Origin: Mycobacterium sp. 1274761.0
GTDB taxonomy: Bacteria; Actinomycetota; Actinomycetes; Mycobacteriales; Mycobacteriaceae
Direction of reading: 5' to 3'
Length of the DNA stretch: 64,000 bases
Assembly (NCBI RefSeq): GCF_001668615.1
Contig: NZ_LZMC01000042.1
Location: forward strand, 1-64,000
The notes beneath the pieces are model-generated. The model had not been told where the DNA came from. It did no database searches and saw only the letters and a program-made list of their open reading frames with translations. The translations under genes and the position numbers were made by a program. Positions within the stretch are counted from its first letter, which is position 1. The number at the start of each line of letters is the position of its first letter. Below, piece after piece: positions 26,264-34,388 of this stretch.

Positions 26264-26611
26264 ATGACCGATACCGCTACCATGACAGCGAAACTGCCGC
26301 CCGAATTCGCTGATTTGGAAGAGTTTTCCGACTGGTGTCTGCCGACCGAGGCGGAGCGCTATGCCAAGCGGTTGGCCAGTTCCATGCACGAGATACAGGC
26401 CTTCTACGACGCCGTCACAGCACGTGCCGAGGAAGCGATCGCCTACTGCGACAAGTTCCCTCTAGATGACCTGCCCGAGGATGTGCTCAACCTGATGCAT
26501 CTTCTCTATTCGATGATCCAGGTGTCGTTTCCGGTCGAGTGCTGGAAGCAGCCGAAGGTGCCGGACTCGGGCGCCACGACGCTGGACTGCGTGTCAGAAC
26601 CCGTACCGTGA
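26264..26611 (+). CDS. small Rieske-associated protein (copy 1), unknown function
   Basis: 115 residues, not a family I can name. Core EEAIAYCDKFPLDDLPEDVLNLMHLLYSM (about 55-85) is nearly the same in the gene at 31523, which also directly follows a Rieske subunit. It is acidic, probably helical, with no signal peptide, metal motif or similarity to the usual ring-hydroxylating beta subunit. Linkage (1-bp gap here, 2 bp there) suggests an accessory or structural subunit of the oxygenase. Its stop overlaps the next gene's GTG. Confidence 0.85.
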   Translation: MTDTATMTAKLPPEFADLEEFSDWCLPTEAERYAKRLASSMHEIQAFYDAVTARAEEAIAYCDKFPLDDLPEDVLNLMHLLYSMIQVSFPVECWKQPKVPDSGATTLDCVSEPVP

Positions 26612-27858
26612 CCCAGACAGTCCTACGCGCGGCCCGCTGGGCCGACGTCGAGGCCGGCGAGGTCCGCTCACCGGCCGTGGTGGTCGTCGAGGGCAACCGC
26701 ATCTCCGCGGTGAACCCCACTGCGGCGCCACCAGATCCGGCACGCGACATCGATCTGGGCGATGTCACGCTGCTGCCCGGGCTGATGGACATGGAGCTGA
26801 ACCTGCTCATCGGTGGGCCGGGTGGGCCAGAGGGGTTGCCCACCCCGATGCATGGCGTGCAGGACGATCCCGCCTATCGCACCTTGCGCGGTGCGGTCAA
26901 CGCGCGGACCACCCTGGAAGCCGGCTTCACGAGCGTGCGCAACCTCGGCCTGATGGTCAAGACGGGCGGTTACCTGCTCGACGTGGCGTTGCAGCGCGCG
27001 ATCGACCAGGGCTGGCACGTCGGCCCGCGCATTTACCCTGCGGGGCATGCGGTGACGCCGTATGGCGGTCATCTCGATCCGACGGTGTTCCAGCGGCTCG
27101 CGCCCGGCATCATGCCGCTGTCGGTGGCCGAGGGCATCGCCAACGGCGTCGATGACGTCCGAGCCTGCGTGCGCTACCAGGTGCGGCACGGGGCCAAGCT
27201 GATCAAGGTGTCGGCCTCCGGCGGGGTTATGTCTCACAGCACCGCACCGGGTGCGCAGCAGTATTCCGACGAGGAGTTCGCCGCGATCGCCGACGAGGCG
27301 CACCGCGCCGGGGTGCGGGTGGCCGCGCATGCGGTGGGGGACAGCTCGATTCGCGCATGCATCAAGGCGGGTATCGACTGCATCGAACACGGCTTCCTCG
27401 CCAGCGACGACACCATTCAGCTGATGGCCGACACCGGCACCTTCCTGGTGTCGACCACCTATCTGACCGAAGCGATGGCCGTCGACCGCATCGCTCCGGA
27501 GTTGCGCAAGAAGGCCGAGGAGGTGTTCCCGCGGGCGCAGTCGATGTTGCCGAAGGCGATCGCGGCCGGCGTGCGCATCGCCTGCGGCACGGATGCCCCG
27601 GCCATTCCGCATGGCCAGAACGCCAAGGAACTGCGAGCCCTCGTCGATCGAGGCATGACGCCGATGCAGGCGATCCGGGCCGCGACCGTCATAAGCGCCG
27701 AACTGATCGAGGCCGACGACGAATTAGGCCGTCTGGCACCCGGATACCTTGCCGACATCATCGCCGTGCCAGGTGATCCGTCGACCGACATCTCCACCAC
27801 ACTCGACGTGCGGTTCGTGATGAAGGACGGTCAGATCTACAAACACGACGAGAGTTGA
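26608..27858 (+). CDS. amidohydrolase-superfamily protein lacking the HxH metal motif
   Basis: 416 residues, imidazolonepropionase/prolidase-like branch. The beta-sandwich and barrel start normally (VVVVEGNRISAV, LLPGLMDM), but the canonical HxH after LMDM is Glu63-Leu-Asn65. Later features persist: KLIKVSASGGVMS, VAAHAVG, CIEHGF and IACGTDAPAIPHG. So at least two metal ligands are replaced while the rest of the pocket remains; activity may be altered, mononuclear or absent. GTG 26608 overlaps the small-protein stop (GTGA); the longer frame to 26539 is inside that gene. It sits between the small protein and MarR. Confidence 0.85.
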   Translation: MTQTVLRAARWADVEAGEVRSPAVVVVEGNRISAVNPTAAPPDPARDIDLGDVTLLPGLMDMELNLLIGGPGGPEGLPTPMHGVQDDPAYRTLRGAVNARTTLEAGFTSVRNLGLMVKTGGYLLDVALQRAIDQGWHVGPRIYPAGHAVTPYGGHLDPTVFQRLAPGIMPLSVAEGIANGVDDVRACVRYQVRHGAKLIKVSASGGVMSHSTAPGAQQYSDEEFAAIADEAHRAGVRVAAHAVGDSSIRACIKAGIDCIEHGFLASDDTIQLMADTGTFLVSTTYLTEAMAVDRIAPELRKKAEEVFPRAQSMLPKAIAAGVRIACGTDAPAIPHGQNAKELRALVDRGMTPMQAIRAATVISAELIEADDELGRLAPGYLADIIAVPGDPSTDISTTLDVRFVMKDGQIYKHDES

Positions 27859-27862
27859 CGTC

Positions 27863-28333
27863 ATGGCTGAAGACCTCGGCATGGAACTGGTCGACAACAT
27901 CCTGTGGCACCTCAAGCAGGCGTGGTACTTCTCGCTGACCGCCGTGAATGACGCGGTGAGCCAGCACGGTGTCAGCACGGCGCAGATCGGTGTGCTGCGC
28001 CAGCTCGCCAACGAGCCGGGGCTCTCCGGCGCCGAACTCGCGCGCCGACTGCTGATCACTCCCCAGGGCGTGCAGCTGGCCATGAAGGCCCTGGAACAAC
28101 GTGGGCTCGTCGAGCGCAAACCGGACCCACAGCACGCCCGAATCCTGAAGGCATACCTGACCGATCAAGGCCGTGACGTCGCCGCCGCAGTGGTCAGCGA
28201 CGCGATCGCTGCCCACGAGGCGGTGTTCGGTGTGCTGACGCCCGAGGAACAACAGACTCTGCGCGACCTACTGGCACGCGTCGTGGAAAAGGGCACGGGG
28301 CACACCCTCGCCGGCGACCACATCAGCGAATAG
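27863..28333 (+). CDS. MarR-family transcriptional regulator
   Basis: 156 residues with winged HTH: STAQIGVLRQLANEPGLSGAELARRLLITPQGVQLAMKALEQRGLVER (about 38-85), then a wing RKPDPQHARILKAYLT. It follows the amidohydrolase homologue by 4 bp and is last in the Rieske operon. Because MarR proteins usually bind 16-20 bp palindromes, and the shared operator elements flank its operon (24897 and 28400-28429), it is the best in-window candidate for their regulator. That is inference from position and motif type. Confidence 0.92.
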   Translation: MAEDLGMELVDNILWHLKQAWYFSLTAVNDAVSQHGVSTAQIGVLRQLANEPGLSGAELARRLLITPQGVQLAMKALEQRGLVERKPDPQHARILKAYLTDQGRDVAAAVVSDAIAAHEAVFGVLTPEEQQTLRDLLARVVEKGTGHTLAGDHISE

Positions 28334-28399
28334 TCGTTGTGCTCAGCGCCGAAGTCGCGGCTAACGACAACACGGGGCCCATCGCCATAGTTCGGCAGA

Positions 28400-28436
28400 C
28401 AAGTACTTGAGATTAGTCGCAAGTACTTGATACTCT
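28400..28436 (+). promoter_or_regulatory. shared operator elements D1 and D2 with -10
   Basis: Two copies of CAAGTACTTG, at 28400-28409 and 28420-28429, lie exactly 20 bp apart, two helical turns. D2 is followed by GA and the -10-like TACTCT (28431-28436), and then GTG/ATG at 28441/28444 with no Shine-Dalgarno, predicting leaderless transcription. Confidence 0.7.
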
Positions 28437-28440
28437 CGCG

Positions 28441-29463
28441 GTGATGTCGGAACAAGCCGCCGAATTTGCGCCGCTGCGCATCAAGCGCGTGGTGCGCGAG
28501 ACCAGCGACGCCGTGTCGCTGGTGCTCGACGTGCCCGCCGAATGCTCGCATCGTTTCCGCTATAAGGCGGGCCAGTACCTCACCCTGCGGGTGAAGGTCG
28601 CCGGCGATGATCACCGGCGGTGTTACTCGATGTCGTCGTCGCCCCACAACGGCGGCGAACTGCAGATCACGGTCAAGCGCGATCCCGGTGGGTTGGTTTC
28701 CAACTACCTCAACGACACCGCGGCGACCGGCGTCGAAATCCACGCGTCGCCACCGGAGGGTCGATTCGTCCTGAGCGACTCCGACCGTGACATCGTCGCC
28801 TTCGCTGGTGGCAGCGGGATCACACCGGTCTTCTCGTTGATCGGTTCGGCTCTGGTGAGCACCAACCGACGCATCAGGTTGTTCTATGCCAACCGAAGCC
28901 GGGACTCCGTGATCTTCGGGGAATCGCTGCGTGCGCTCGTCGAGGCCAACCCCGCTCGGCTGGCGCTGACCGAGCACTTCGACGAGGAGTCCGGCGTCGT
29001 GCAGCGCGCCGCGATCCAGTCGTTCATCGACGCGGCCACCGATGCCGACTACTACATCTGCGGCCCCGGCCCGTTCATGGACACCGTCGAAGAGACGTTG
29101 CTTGGCGCGGCCGTTCCGCGCGAACGGTTGCATCTCGAGCGGTTTCAGGTGGAACCGGTGCCGGCCGACGCGGCGGAAAGCTCGGTAGCGACCGAAGAGG
29201 TCGTCATCGAACTGGATCGTAAGACCGTCACCGCCTCCTACCGGGCCGGCAACACGCTGTTGCAGACCGCCCGCATGGCGGGTCTGAAGGCGCCGTCGTC
29301 CTGCGAAACCGGGTCGTGTGGGACGTGTATGGCGCGCATCGAGTCCGGCAGCGCGCGGATGCTCAACAACGACGCGCTCGACGACGATGAAGTGGCCGAA
29401 GGCTGGGTGTTGACGTGTCAATCTCTGCCAACGAGCCGAATAGTCCACGTGGTCTACGAGTAG
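28441..29463 (+). CDS. Rieske-oxygenase reductase (FNR-type flavin/2Fe-2S; KshB/PaaE-like)
   Basis: 340 residues in three parts: FAD domain with RCYSMSSSP near 60, NAD(P) domain with AFAGGSGITPVFS near 120, and a C-terminal plant-type 2Fe-2S domain with CETGSCGTCMARIESG and a final Cys in LTCQSL. This order matches 3-ketosteroid-9alpha-hydroxylase reductase (KshB) and PaaE. It should pass electrons from NADH to the Rieske oxygenases at 24997 and 30249. Start GTG 28441 or ATG 28444, leaderless from operator/-10 D2. The SDR follows closely. Confidence 0.92.
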   Translation: MMSEQAAEFAPLRIKRVVRETSDAVSLVLDVPAECSHRFRYKAGQYLTLRVKVAGDDHRRCYSMSSSPHNGGELQITVKRDPGGLVSNYLNDTAATGVEIHASPPEGRFVLSDSDRDIVAFAGGSGITPVFSLIGSALVSTNRRIRLFYANRSRDSVIFGESLRALVEANPARLALTEHFDEESGVVQRAAIQSFIDAATDADYYICGPGPFMDTVEETLLGAAVPRERLHLERFQVEPVPADAAESSVATEEVVIELDRKTVTASYRAGNTLLQTARMAGLKAPSSCETGSCGTCMARIESGSARMLNNDALDDDEVAEGWVLTCQSLPTSRIVHVVYE

Positions 29464-29474
29464 AGGCGGTGCCA

Positions 29475-30218
29475 GTGACGCGGGTAGCAGTGGTGACAGG
29501 GGGCGCTTCGGGCATGGGCGAGGCGACCTGCCACGAGCTCGGGAGACGCGGCCATAAGGTCGCCGTGCTCGACCTCAACGGTGAAGCGGCCCAGCGGGTT
29601 TCCGAAGAGCTGCGCGCTGACGGCGTGACGGCGCTGGGGGTAGCCGTCGACGTCAGCGACCGCGCGGCCGTCGAGGAAGCGTTCGCCAAGGTGCGCAGCG
29701 AAATGGGGCCGGTGCACATTCTGGTCACCAGCGCCGGCGCGGTCGATTGGGCTCCGTTCACGCAACTCAGCCTCGCGGCGTGGCAGCGACTGATCGACGT
29801 CAACCTCACCGGCACGTTCCACTGCTGTCAGGTCGCGATCCCGGACATGATCGACGCGGGGTGGGGCCGCATCGTGATGATCTCCTCGTCCAGTGCCCAG
29901 CGCGGTTCACCCCAGATGGCGCACTATGCCGCGTCCAAGGGCGCACTGCTTTCGCTGACGAGATCGCTTGCCCGCGAGTTCGGCCCGGTGGGTATCACGG
30001 TGAACAACATCCCGCCGTCGGCCATCGAGACCCCGATGCAGCACGCGGGTCAGGCGGCCGGACACCTGCCCCCCAACGAGCAGATGGCTGCCAGCGTGCC
30101 GCTGGGCCACCTTGGCACCGGCGACGATATCGCCGCGGCGGTCGGGTTCCTGTGTTCCGAGGAGGCCGGATTCATTACCGGCCAAGTGCTCGGCGTCAAC
30201 GGCGGATCGGTGATGTGA
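29475..30218 (+). CDS. short-chain dehydrogenase/reductase
   Basis: 247-residue classical SDR: TGGASGMG cofactor loop near 9-16, TSAG in place of the usual NNAG (ILVTSAGAV), catalytic Ser in MISSSSAQ and YAASK, and C-terminal GQVLGVNGG. I use GTG 29475 because MTRVAVVTGG is the normal SDR start; GTG 29469 is two codons upstream. It lies 11 bp after the reductase and 30 bp before Rieske copy 2, so it probably belongs to the operon starting at 28441 and oxidises a dihydrodiol or alcohol product. Confidence 0.9.
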   Translation: MTRVAVVTGGASGMGEATCHELGRRGHKVAVLDLNGEAAQRVSEELRADGVTALGVAVDVSDRAAVEEAFAKVRSEMGPVHILVTSAGAVDWAPFTQLSLAAWQRLIDVNLTGTFHCCQVAIPDMIDAGWGRIVMISSSSAQRGSPQMAHYAASKGALLSLTRSLAREFGPVGITVNNIPPSAIETPMQHAGQAAGHLPPNEQMAASVPLGHLGTGDDIAAAVGFLCSEEAGFITGQVLGVNGGSVM

Positions 30219-30248
30219 TGAGTTTGTTAGCACGAGAGGGAGGTTCGC

Positions 30249-31520
30249 ATGGGGAAGTGGCCTAAGCCGGCAGAGGGCAGCTGGACGCAGCATTACCCGG
30301 AACTGGGCACCGCGCCCATCTCGTTCCGAGACTCGATATCCCCCGAGTTCTACGAACTCGAACGCGAGGCCGTCTTCAAGCGGGCGTGGCTCAACGTCGC
30401 CCGCGTCGAGGAGCTCCCGCGCGTCGGCAGCTACCTCACCAAGGAAATCGACGCGGTCAGAACGTCGGTGATCGTGGTGAAGGGTAAGGATCAACAGATC
30501 CGCGCCTTCTACAACGTCTGCCGACACCGCGGAAACAAGCTGGTGTGGAACGACTTTCCCAACGAGGAGGTCAAGGGCACCTGCCGGCAGTTCACCTGCA
30601 AGTACCACGGTTGGCGTTACGACCTCAAGGGTGATCTGACGTTCGTCCAGCAAGAGGGCGAGTTCTTCGACCTCGACACCGACAAGTACGGGCTCAAACC
30701 GATCAACTGCGACGTATGGAACGGGTTCATCTTCATCAACTTCGATCCCGAACCACGCTGGAGCCTGCGGGAATTCCTCGGGCCGATGATCACCGCGCTC
30801 GACGACTATCCGTTCGGGCTGATGACCGAGCGCTACGACTTCGAGGCGCACAACAACAGCAACTGGAAGATCTTCGCCGACGCGTTCCAGGAGTACTACC
30901 ACGTGCCGTCGCTGCACAGTCAGCAGGTGCCCAGTGCGGTGCGTCAACCCAACCAGACGTTCGAGTGCGGGCACTTCCAGATCGACGGCCCCCACCGTCT
31001 GGTGTCGACCGCGGGCACCCGCCGCTGGCTGCTGGATCCCGAGTACATGTATCCGGTCGAACGCATCACGCGCAGCGGGCTTGTCGGACCGTGGCGGACC
31101 CCGGAGACGCACCAGTCAGCCGGTCTCAACCCCGGCGGGATCGAACCGTGGGGCATCACCAACTTCCAGATTTTCCCCAACCTGGAGATTCTGATCTACC
31201 ACGGTTGGTATCTGCTCTACCGCTACTGGCCGACCTCGCACAACACCCATAAGTTTGAGGCCTACAACGCATTTCATCCGGCGCGGACGGTGCGCGAGCG
31301 AATCGAACACGAGGTTGCCTCGGTGGTGCTCAAGGAGTTCGCGCTACAGGATGCGGGCATGCTCGGCGGCACGCAGGCCGCGCTGGAGTACGGCCTGGGA
31401 GAACCGGTCGTCGACGATTTCCCGCTGTCCGACCAGGAGATCCTCGTGCGTCACCTGCACCACGAGGCCGTCAAATGGGTCGAGGAGTACAAGTCCGAAC
31501 GCGCACCGGTGGGAGTGTGA
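30249..31520 (+). CDS. Rieske non-heme iron oxygenase, alpha subunit (copy 2)
   Basis: 423 residues. The N-terminus MGKWPKPAEGSWTQHYPELG parallels copy 1 (MARFPKPPEGSWTEHYPELG). Rieske ligands are Cys91, His93, Cys117 and His120; the iron site is Glu215, His218 and His223 (EYYHVPSLH). The two copies differ most in the C-terminal substrate-pocket half (for example NQTFECGHFQ and HGWYLLYRYWP regions), so they probably hydroxylate different positions or substrates. GAGGGAGG precedes ATG 30249. Followed 2 bp later by its own small partner. Confidence 0.94.
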   Translation: MGKWPKPAEGSWTQHYPELGTAPISFRDSISPEFYELEREAVFKRAWLNVARVEELPRVGSYLTKEIDAVRTSVIVVKGKDQQIRAFYNVCRHRGNKLVWNDFPNEEVKGTCRQFTCKYHGWRYDLKGDLTFVQQEGEFFDLDTDKYGLKPINCDVWNGFIFINFDPEPRWSLREFLGPMITALDDYPFGLMTERYDFEAHNNSNWKIFADAFQEYYHVPSLHSQQVPSAVRQPNQTFECGHFQIDGPHRLVSTAGTRRWLLDPEYMYPVERITRSGLVGPWRTPETHQSAGLNPGGIEPWGITNFQIFPNLEILIYHGWYLLYRYWPTSHNTHKFEAYNAFHPARTVRERIEHEVASVVLKEFALQDAGMLGGTQAALEYGLGEPVVDDFPLSDQEILVRHLHHEAVKWVEEYKSERAPVGV

Positions 31521-31522
31521 TC

Positions 31523-31858
31523 GTGACCGAACCCCGTCTTCCCAGCGCCTTCGCCGAATTCGAGAAGTTCGCCGAGAAATGGTGTCTGGCAACCGAACCC
31601 GAGCGGTGGGAGGCGCGCCTGTCGACTCCGATGTCGGAGATCCGGGAGTTCTACGATGCGTTCTCGCCACGCTTCGAGGAGGCCATCGACTACTGCGACA
31701 AGTTTCCCCTTGAGGATGTGCCCGACGACGCGCTGAACCTGTTGCACCTCATCTACTCGATGATCATGGTCTCGATGGCCGTCGAGATCTTCGGCACGCA
31801 GAAGCCGGCCGACTCCGCCGATGCGGAAATGCACCGCGTCAGTGCGCCGGTGCCGTGA
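31523..31858 (+). CDS. small Rieske-associated protein (copy 2), unknown function
   Basis: 111 residues, paralogue of 26264-26611: FEEAIDYCDKFPLEDVPDDALNLLHLIYSMI aligns without gaps to copy 1, and both end in Pro-Val-Pro. GTG 31523 is chosen because it lies 2 bp after the Rieske stop; upstream in-frame starts are inside the Rieske gene. Its TGA overlaps the first GTG of a 26-bp tandem repeat. Two independent Rieske/small-protein pairs argue for a real functional partnership. Confidence 0.85.
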   Translation: MTEPRLPSAFAEFEKFAEKWCLATEPERWEARLSTPMSEIREFYDAFSPRFEEAIDYCDKFPLEDVPDDALNLLHLIYSMIMVSMAVEIFGTQKPADSADAEMHRVSAPVP

Positions 31859-31932
31859 CGCGCACGCGAGGAGCAATAACGTGACGCGCACGCGAGGAGC
31901 AATAAGGTGACGCGCACGCGAGGAGCATTAAC
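31855..31932 (+). repeat. three tandem 26-bp repeats, each with a ribosome site and GTG
   Basis: Units at 31855-31880, 31881-31906 and 31907-31932 begin GTGACGCGCACGCGAGGAGC; the last six bases vary slightly (AATAAC, AATAAG, ATTAAC). Each contains GAGGAG 7 nt before the next GTG. Frames of 10 codons (GTG to TGA) start at 31855, 31881 and 31907, each overlapping the next by GTGA, and a six-codon frame from 31933 ends over the ATG of the TauD gene. The effect is a chain of coupled mini-frames or a set of stacked ribosome sites. Confidence 0.9.
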
Positions 31933-31946
31933 GTGACAGGAGAAGC

Positions 31947-32789
31947 ATGAGTCTGCTGACGATCAACAAGCTCACCGCGTCGGTCGGCGCGGAGGTCACC
32001 GGGCTGGACTCGTCATCGCTGGGTGACGAGACGCTGGGTGCAGCTGTCCTGAATGCCTTGGAGGACAACGGCGTACTGGTGTTCCCTGGTCTGCGGCTCG
32101 AACCCGAGGCACAGGTGGAGTTTTGCCGCAGGCTCGGTGATATCGACCATTCGTCGGACGGACACCATCCCGTCGCGGGCATCTATCCCGTCACGCTCGA
32201 CAAGTCGAAGAACTCGTCGGCGGCGTATCTGCGCGCAACCTTCGACTGGCACATCGACGGGTGCACGCCGACCAACGACGAGTACCCGCAGAAGGCGACG
32301 GTGCTTTCGGCGGTCCAGGTGGCCGAGCGGGGCGGGGAAACGGAGTTCGCGAGTTCCTACGGCGCCTACGACTCGCTGAGTGGCGAGGAGAAGGAGCGGC
32401 TCGCCCCGCTGCGCGTCGTGCACTCGCTGGAGGCATCCCAGCGTCGCGTCAACCCGGATCCCAGCGACGAGGAGCTCGCGCGGTGGCGTGCCCGGCCCAC
32501 CCACGAGCACCCCCTGGTGTGGACCCACCGCAACGCGCGCAAGTCACTGGTGCTGGGGGCGTCGGCCGACTACGTGGTCGGCATGGACGTCGACGACGGC
32601 CGCGCGCTGTTGGCTTCGCTGCTGGAGCGCGCCACCACCGACGACAAGGTGTACAGCCACAGCTGGTCGGTCGGAGACACCGTCATCTGGGACAACCGCG
32701 GTGTGCTGCATCGCGCGGCCCCCTATGACCCCGATTCACCGCGGGAGATGCTGCGCACAACAGTGCTCGGCGACGAGCCCATCCAGTAA
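31947..32789 (+). CDS. TauD/TfdA-family Fe(II)/2-oxoglutarate dioxygenase
   Basis: 280 residues. The 2-His-1-carboxylate triad is visible: His102-x-Asp104 in DWHIDG and distal His255 in DNRGVLHRA; Arg residues in SPREMLRTTVLG bind 2-oxoglutarate. Expected to hydroxylate an organic acid or ether. ATG 31947 is preceded by ACAGGAGAAGC and by the 26-bp repeats. It is probably the end of the operon running from 28441. The next gene, a P450, has its own candidate operator. Confidence 0.9.
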   Translation: MSLLTINKLTASVGAEVTGLDSSSLGDETLGAAVLNALEDNGVLVFPGLRLEPEAQVEFCRRLGDIDHSSDGHHPVAGIYPVTLDKSKNSSAAYLRATFDWHIDGCTPTNDEYPQKATVLSAVQVAERGGETEFASSYGAYDSLSGEEKERLAPLRVVHSLEASQRRVNPDPSDEELARWRARPTHEHPLVWTHRNARKSLVLGASADYVVGMDVDDGRALLASLLERATTDDKVYSHSWSVGDTVIWDNRGVLHRAAPYDPDSPREMLRTTVLGDEPIQ

Positions 32790-32845
32790 GGCGTACCCCC
32801 TCGTTGACGCGGCGCAGCCGCTATGGAAATCTAATACCCGCAGAT

Positions 32846-32860
32846 GAGAATCACGTTCTC
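32846..32860. promoter_or_regulatory. GAGAA-N5-TTCTC dyad upstream of P450
   Basis: GAGAA (32846-32850) and TTCTC (32856-32860) form a perfect dyad with a 5-bp spacer, 24 bp before the P450 start. The same 15-bp architecture occurs at 47503-47517 before an ACAD, so a common regulator is possible. Confidence 0.5.
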
Positions 32861-32884
32861 TTCATCCGAGATCATGGAGTGGCA

Positions 32885-34180
32885 ATGGCGGAGGACCTCA
32901 CCTCGGTCGACTTCTTTCGGGACAGTCGTCTGACCGACGACCCGTATCCGTTCTATGCGGCGCTGCGCAACAAGTGCCCGGTCAGCCGCGAGGACCACTA
33001 CGGCGTGACGATGGTGACTGGGTGGCAGGAGGCCGTCGACGTCTACAACGACGCCGAGACGTTTTCGTCGTGCATCTCGGTGACCGGACCGTTCCCGGGA
33101 TTCCCGGTATCCCTGGAGGGCTTTGAAGACGGAGACGTCACCGAGATCATCAAGGAGCACCGCGACGAGATCCCGTTCAGCGACCAGCTGCCGACGCTGG
33201 ATCCGCCGACCCACACCAACCACCGCGCCCTGCTGATGCGGCTGATCACGCCCAAGCGCCTCAAGGAGAACGAGGATGCGATGTGGCAGATCGCCGACGA
33301 CATCCTCGAGGGCTACCTGGCACCGGGGCAGGGCGAGTTCATCACAGGCTTCGCCGGGCCCTTCACCTTGCGCGTCATCGCCGATCTGCTGGGTGTGCCC
33401 GAGGAGGACCGACCCGAGCTGCTCGAGCGGCTGGCGCGCGGCACGCACGGCAGCGGCCTCGGTAATGCCGAGAAGACGCTGGCCAAGACTCCGTTGGAGT
33501 ACCTGTACGACGTGTTCGCAGAGTACGTCGAGGACCGTCGGCGTGACCCCCGTGACGACGTGCTGACCGGGCTGGCGACCGCGACGTTCCCCGACGGCTC
33601 GGTGCCCGAGGTCGCCGACGTGGTGCGGGTGGCCACCAACGTCTTCTCCGCCGGCCAGGAGACCACCGTGCGGTTGCTCGGCACGGCGTTGAAGGTGCTG
33701 GGCGACCATCCTGACATCCAGCAGAAGCTGCGAAACGACCGTAGCCTGCTGCCGAACTTCATCGAAGAGTGCCTGCGCATCGAGAGCCCAGTCAAGGGTG
33801 ACTTCCGGCTGTCGCGCGTGCCGACCACCGTCGGCGACGAAGCACTGCCCGCGGGCTGCACGGTGATGGTGATCAACGGGGCGGCCAACCGCGACCCGCG
33901 TCGGTTCGACGACCCCGACACCTTCGACCCCGAGCGCAAGAACGCACGCCAGCACCTGGCCTTCGGCCGCGGCATCCACAGTTGCCCCGGTGCGCCGTTG
34001 GCCCGCGCGGAAACCCGCGTCGGCCTGGAGCGGTTGCTGGACCGCACGACCGACATCCGCATCAGCGAGGCGAAACACGGCCCGGCGGGAAGTCGCCGCT
34101 ACCAATACATTCCGACCTACATCCTGCGCGGACTGACCGAACTGCACCTCGAATTCGACCTGGCAGAAGGTGATTCATGA
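32885..34180 (+). CDS. cytochrome P450
   Basis: 431 residues. I-helix NVFSAGQETTVRLLG, K-helix ExxR in EECLRIESP and the haem-binding loop AFGRGIHSCPGAPLAR with its Cys ligand are all intact. It is soluble, as for bacterial P450s. ATG 32885 follows GGAG; GTG 32879 is also possible. The stop overlaps the ferredoxin start (ATGA), giving a P450-ferredoxin pair that would take electrons through the 3Fe-4S-type ferredoxin. Substrate unknown. Confidence 0.95.
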   Translation: MAEDLTSVDFFRDSRLTDDPYPFYAALRNKCPVSREDHYGVTMVTGWQEAVDVYNDAETFSSCISVTGPFPGFPVSLEGFEDGDVTEIIKEHRDEIPFSDQLPTLDPPTHTNHRALLMRLITPKRLKENEDAMWQIADDILEGYLAPGQGEFITGFAGPFTLRVIADLLGVPEEDRPELLERLARGTHGSGLGNAEKTLAKTPLEYLYDVFAEYVEDRRRDPRDDVLTGLATATFPDGSVPEVADVVRVATNVFSAGQETTVRLLGTALKVLGDHPDIQQKLRNDRSLLPNFIEECLRIESPVKGDFRLSRVPTTVGDEALPAGCTVMVINGAANRDPRRFDDPDTFDPERKNARQHLAFGRGIHSCPGAPLARAETRVGLERLLDRTTDIRISEAKHGPAGSRRYQYIPTYILRGLTELHLEFDLAEGDS

Positions 34181-34368
34181 AGGTCAGTGTCGACGAGGAC
34201 AGGTGCCGCGGCCACGGCATGTGCCTGACGATATGTCCTGACGTATTCCACATGACCGACGACGGTTACGCCGTCGCCGATCCTGAGGAAGTGCCTGCGG
34301 GTCTCGAGGACTCCGCCAAAGAGGCCATTGTGAACTGCCCCGAACAAGCCATCGTCGAAACCGATTGA
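34177..34368 (+). CDS. 3Fe-4S-type ferredoxin, P450 partner
   Basis: 63 residues. The cluster motif is CRGHGMCLTICPDVF plus a distal NCPEQA, where His takes the place of the second Cys of a 4Fe-4S motif. This is the usual form of actinobacterial P450 ferredoxins. The start overlaps the P450 stop (ATGA). It delivers electrons to the P450 at 32885; the reductase may be the NuoF-like protein at 41916 or a genomic one elsewhere. Confidence 0.93.
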   Translation: MKVSVDEDRCRGHGMCLTICPDVFHMTDDGYAVADPEEVPAGLEDSAKEAIVNCPEQAIVETD

Positions 34369-34388
34369 AAGCCAGTCAAGGAGAGTCA

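Noticed and set aside
24907..26283. 458-residue minus-strand open frame opposite the Rieske gene
   Set aside because: The sense frame has full Rieske motifs; the antisense frame has none, and a similar shadow occurs opposite the second Rieske copy.
28334..28399. Terminator after MarR
   Set aside because: Only 4-bp arms can be paired; too weak to report.
28400..28429. KstR2-type cholesterol-regulon operators (CAAGNNCTTG)
   Set aside because: The D1 and D2 cores fit, but the flanking A and T of the KstR2 consensus are largely missing and sites B (CAACTAGTTG) and C break the CAAG/CTTG pattern, so a different regulator is more likely.
31855..31932. CRISPR array
   Set aside because: The 26-bp units are directly adjacent with no spacers and contain ribosome sites; no cas genes are near.
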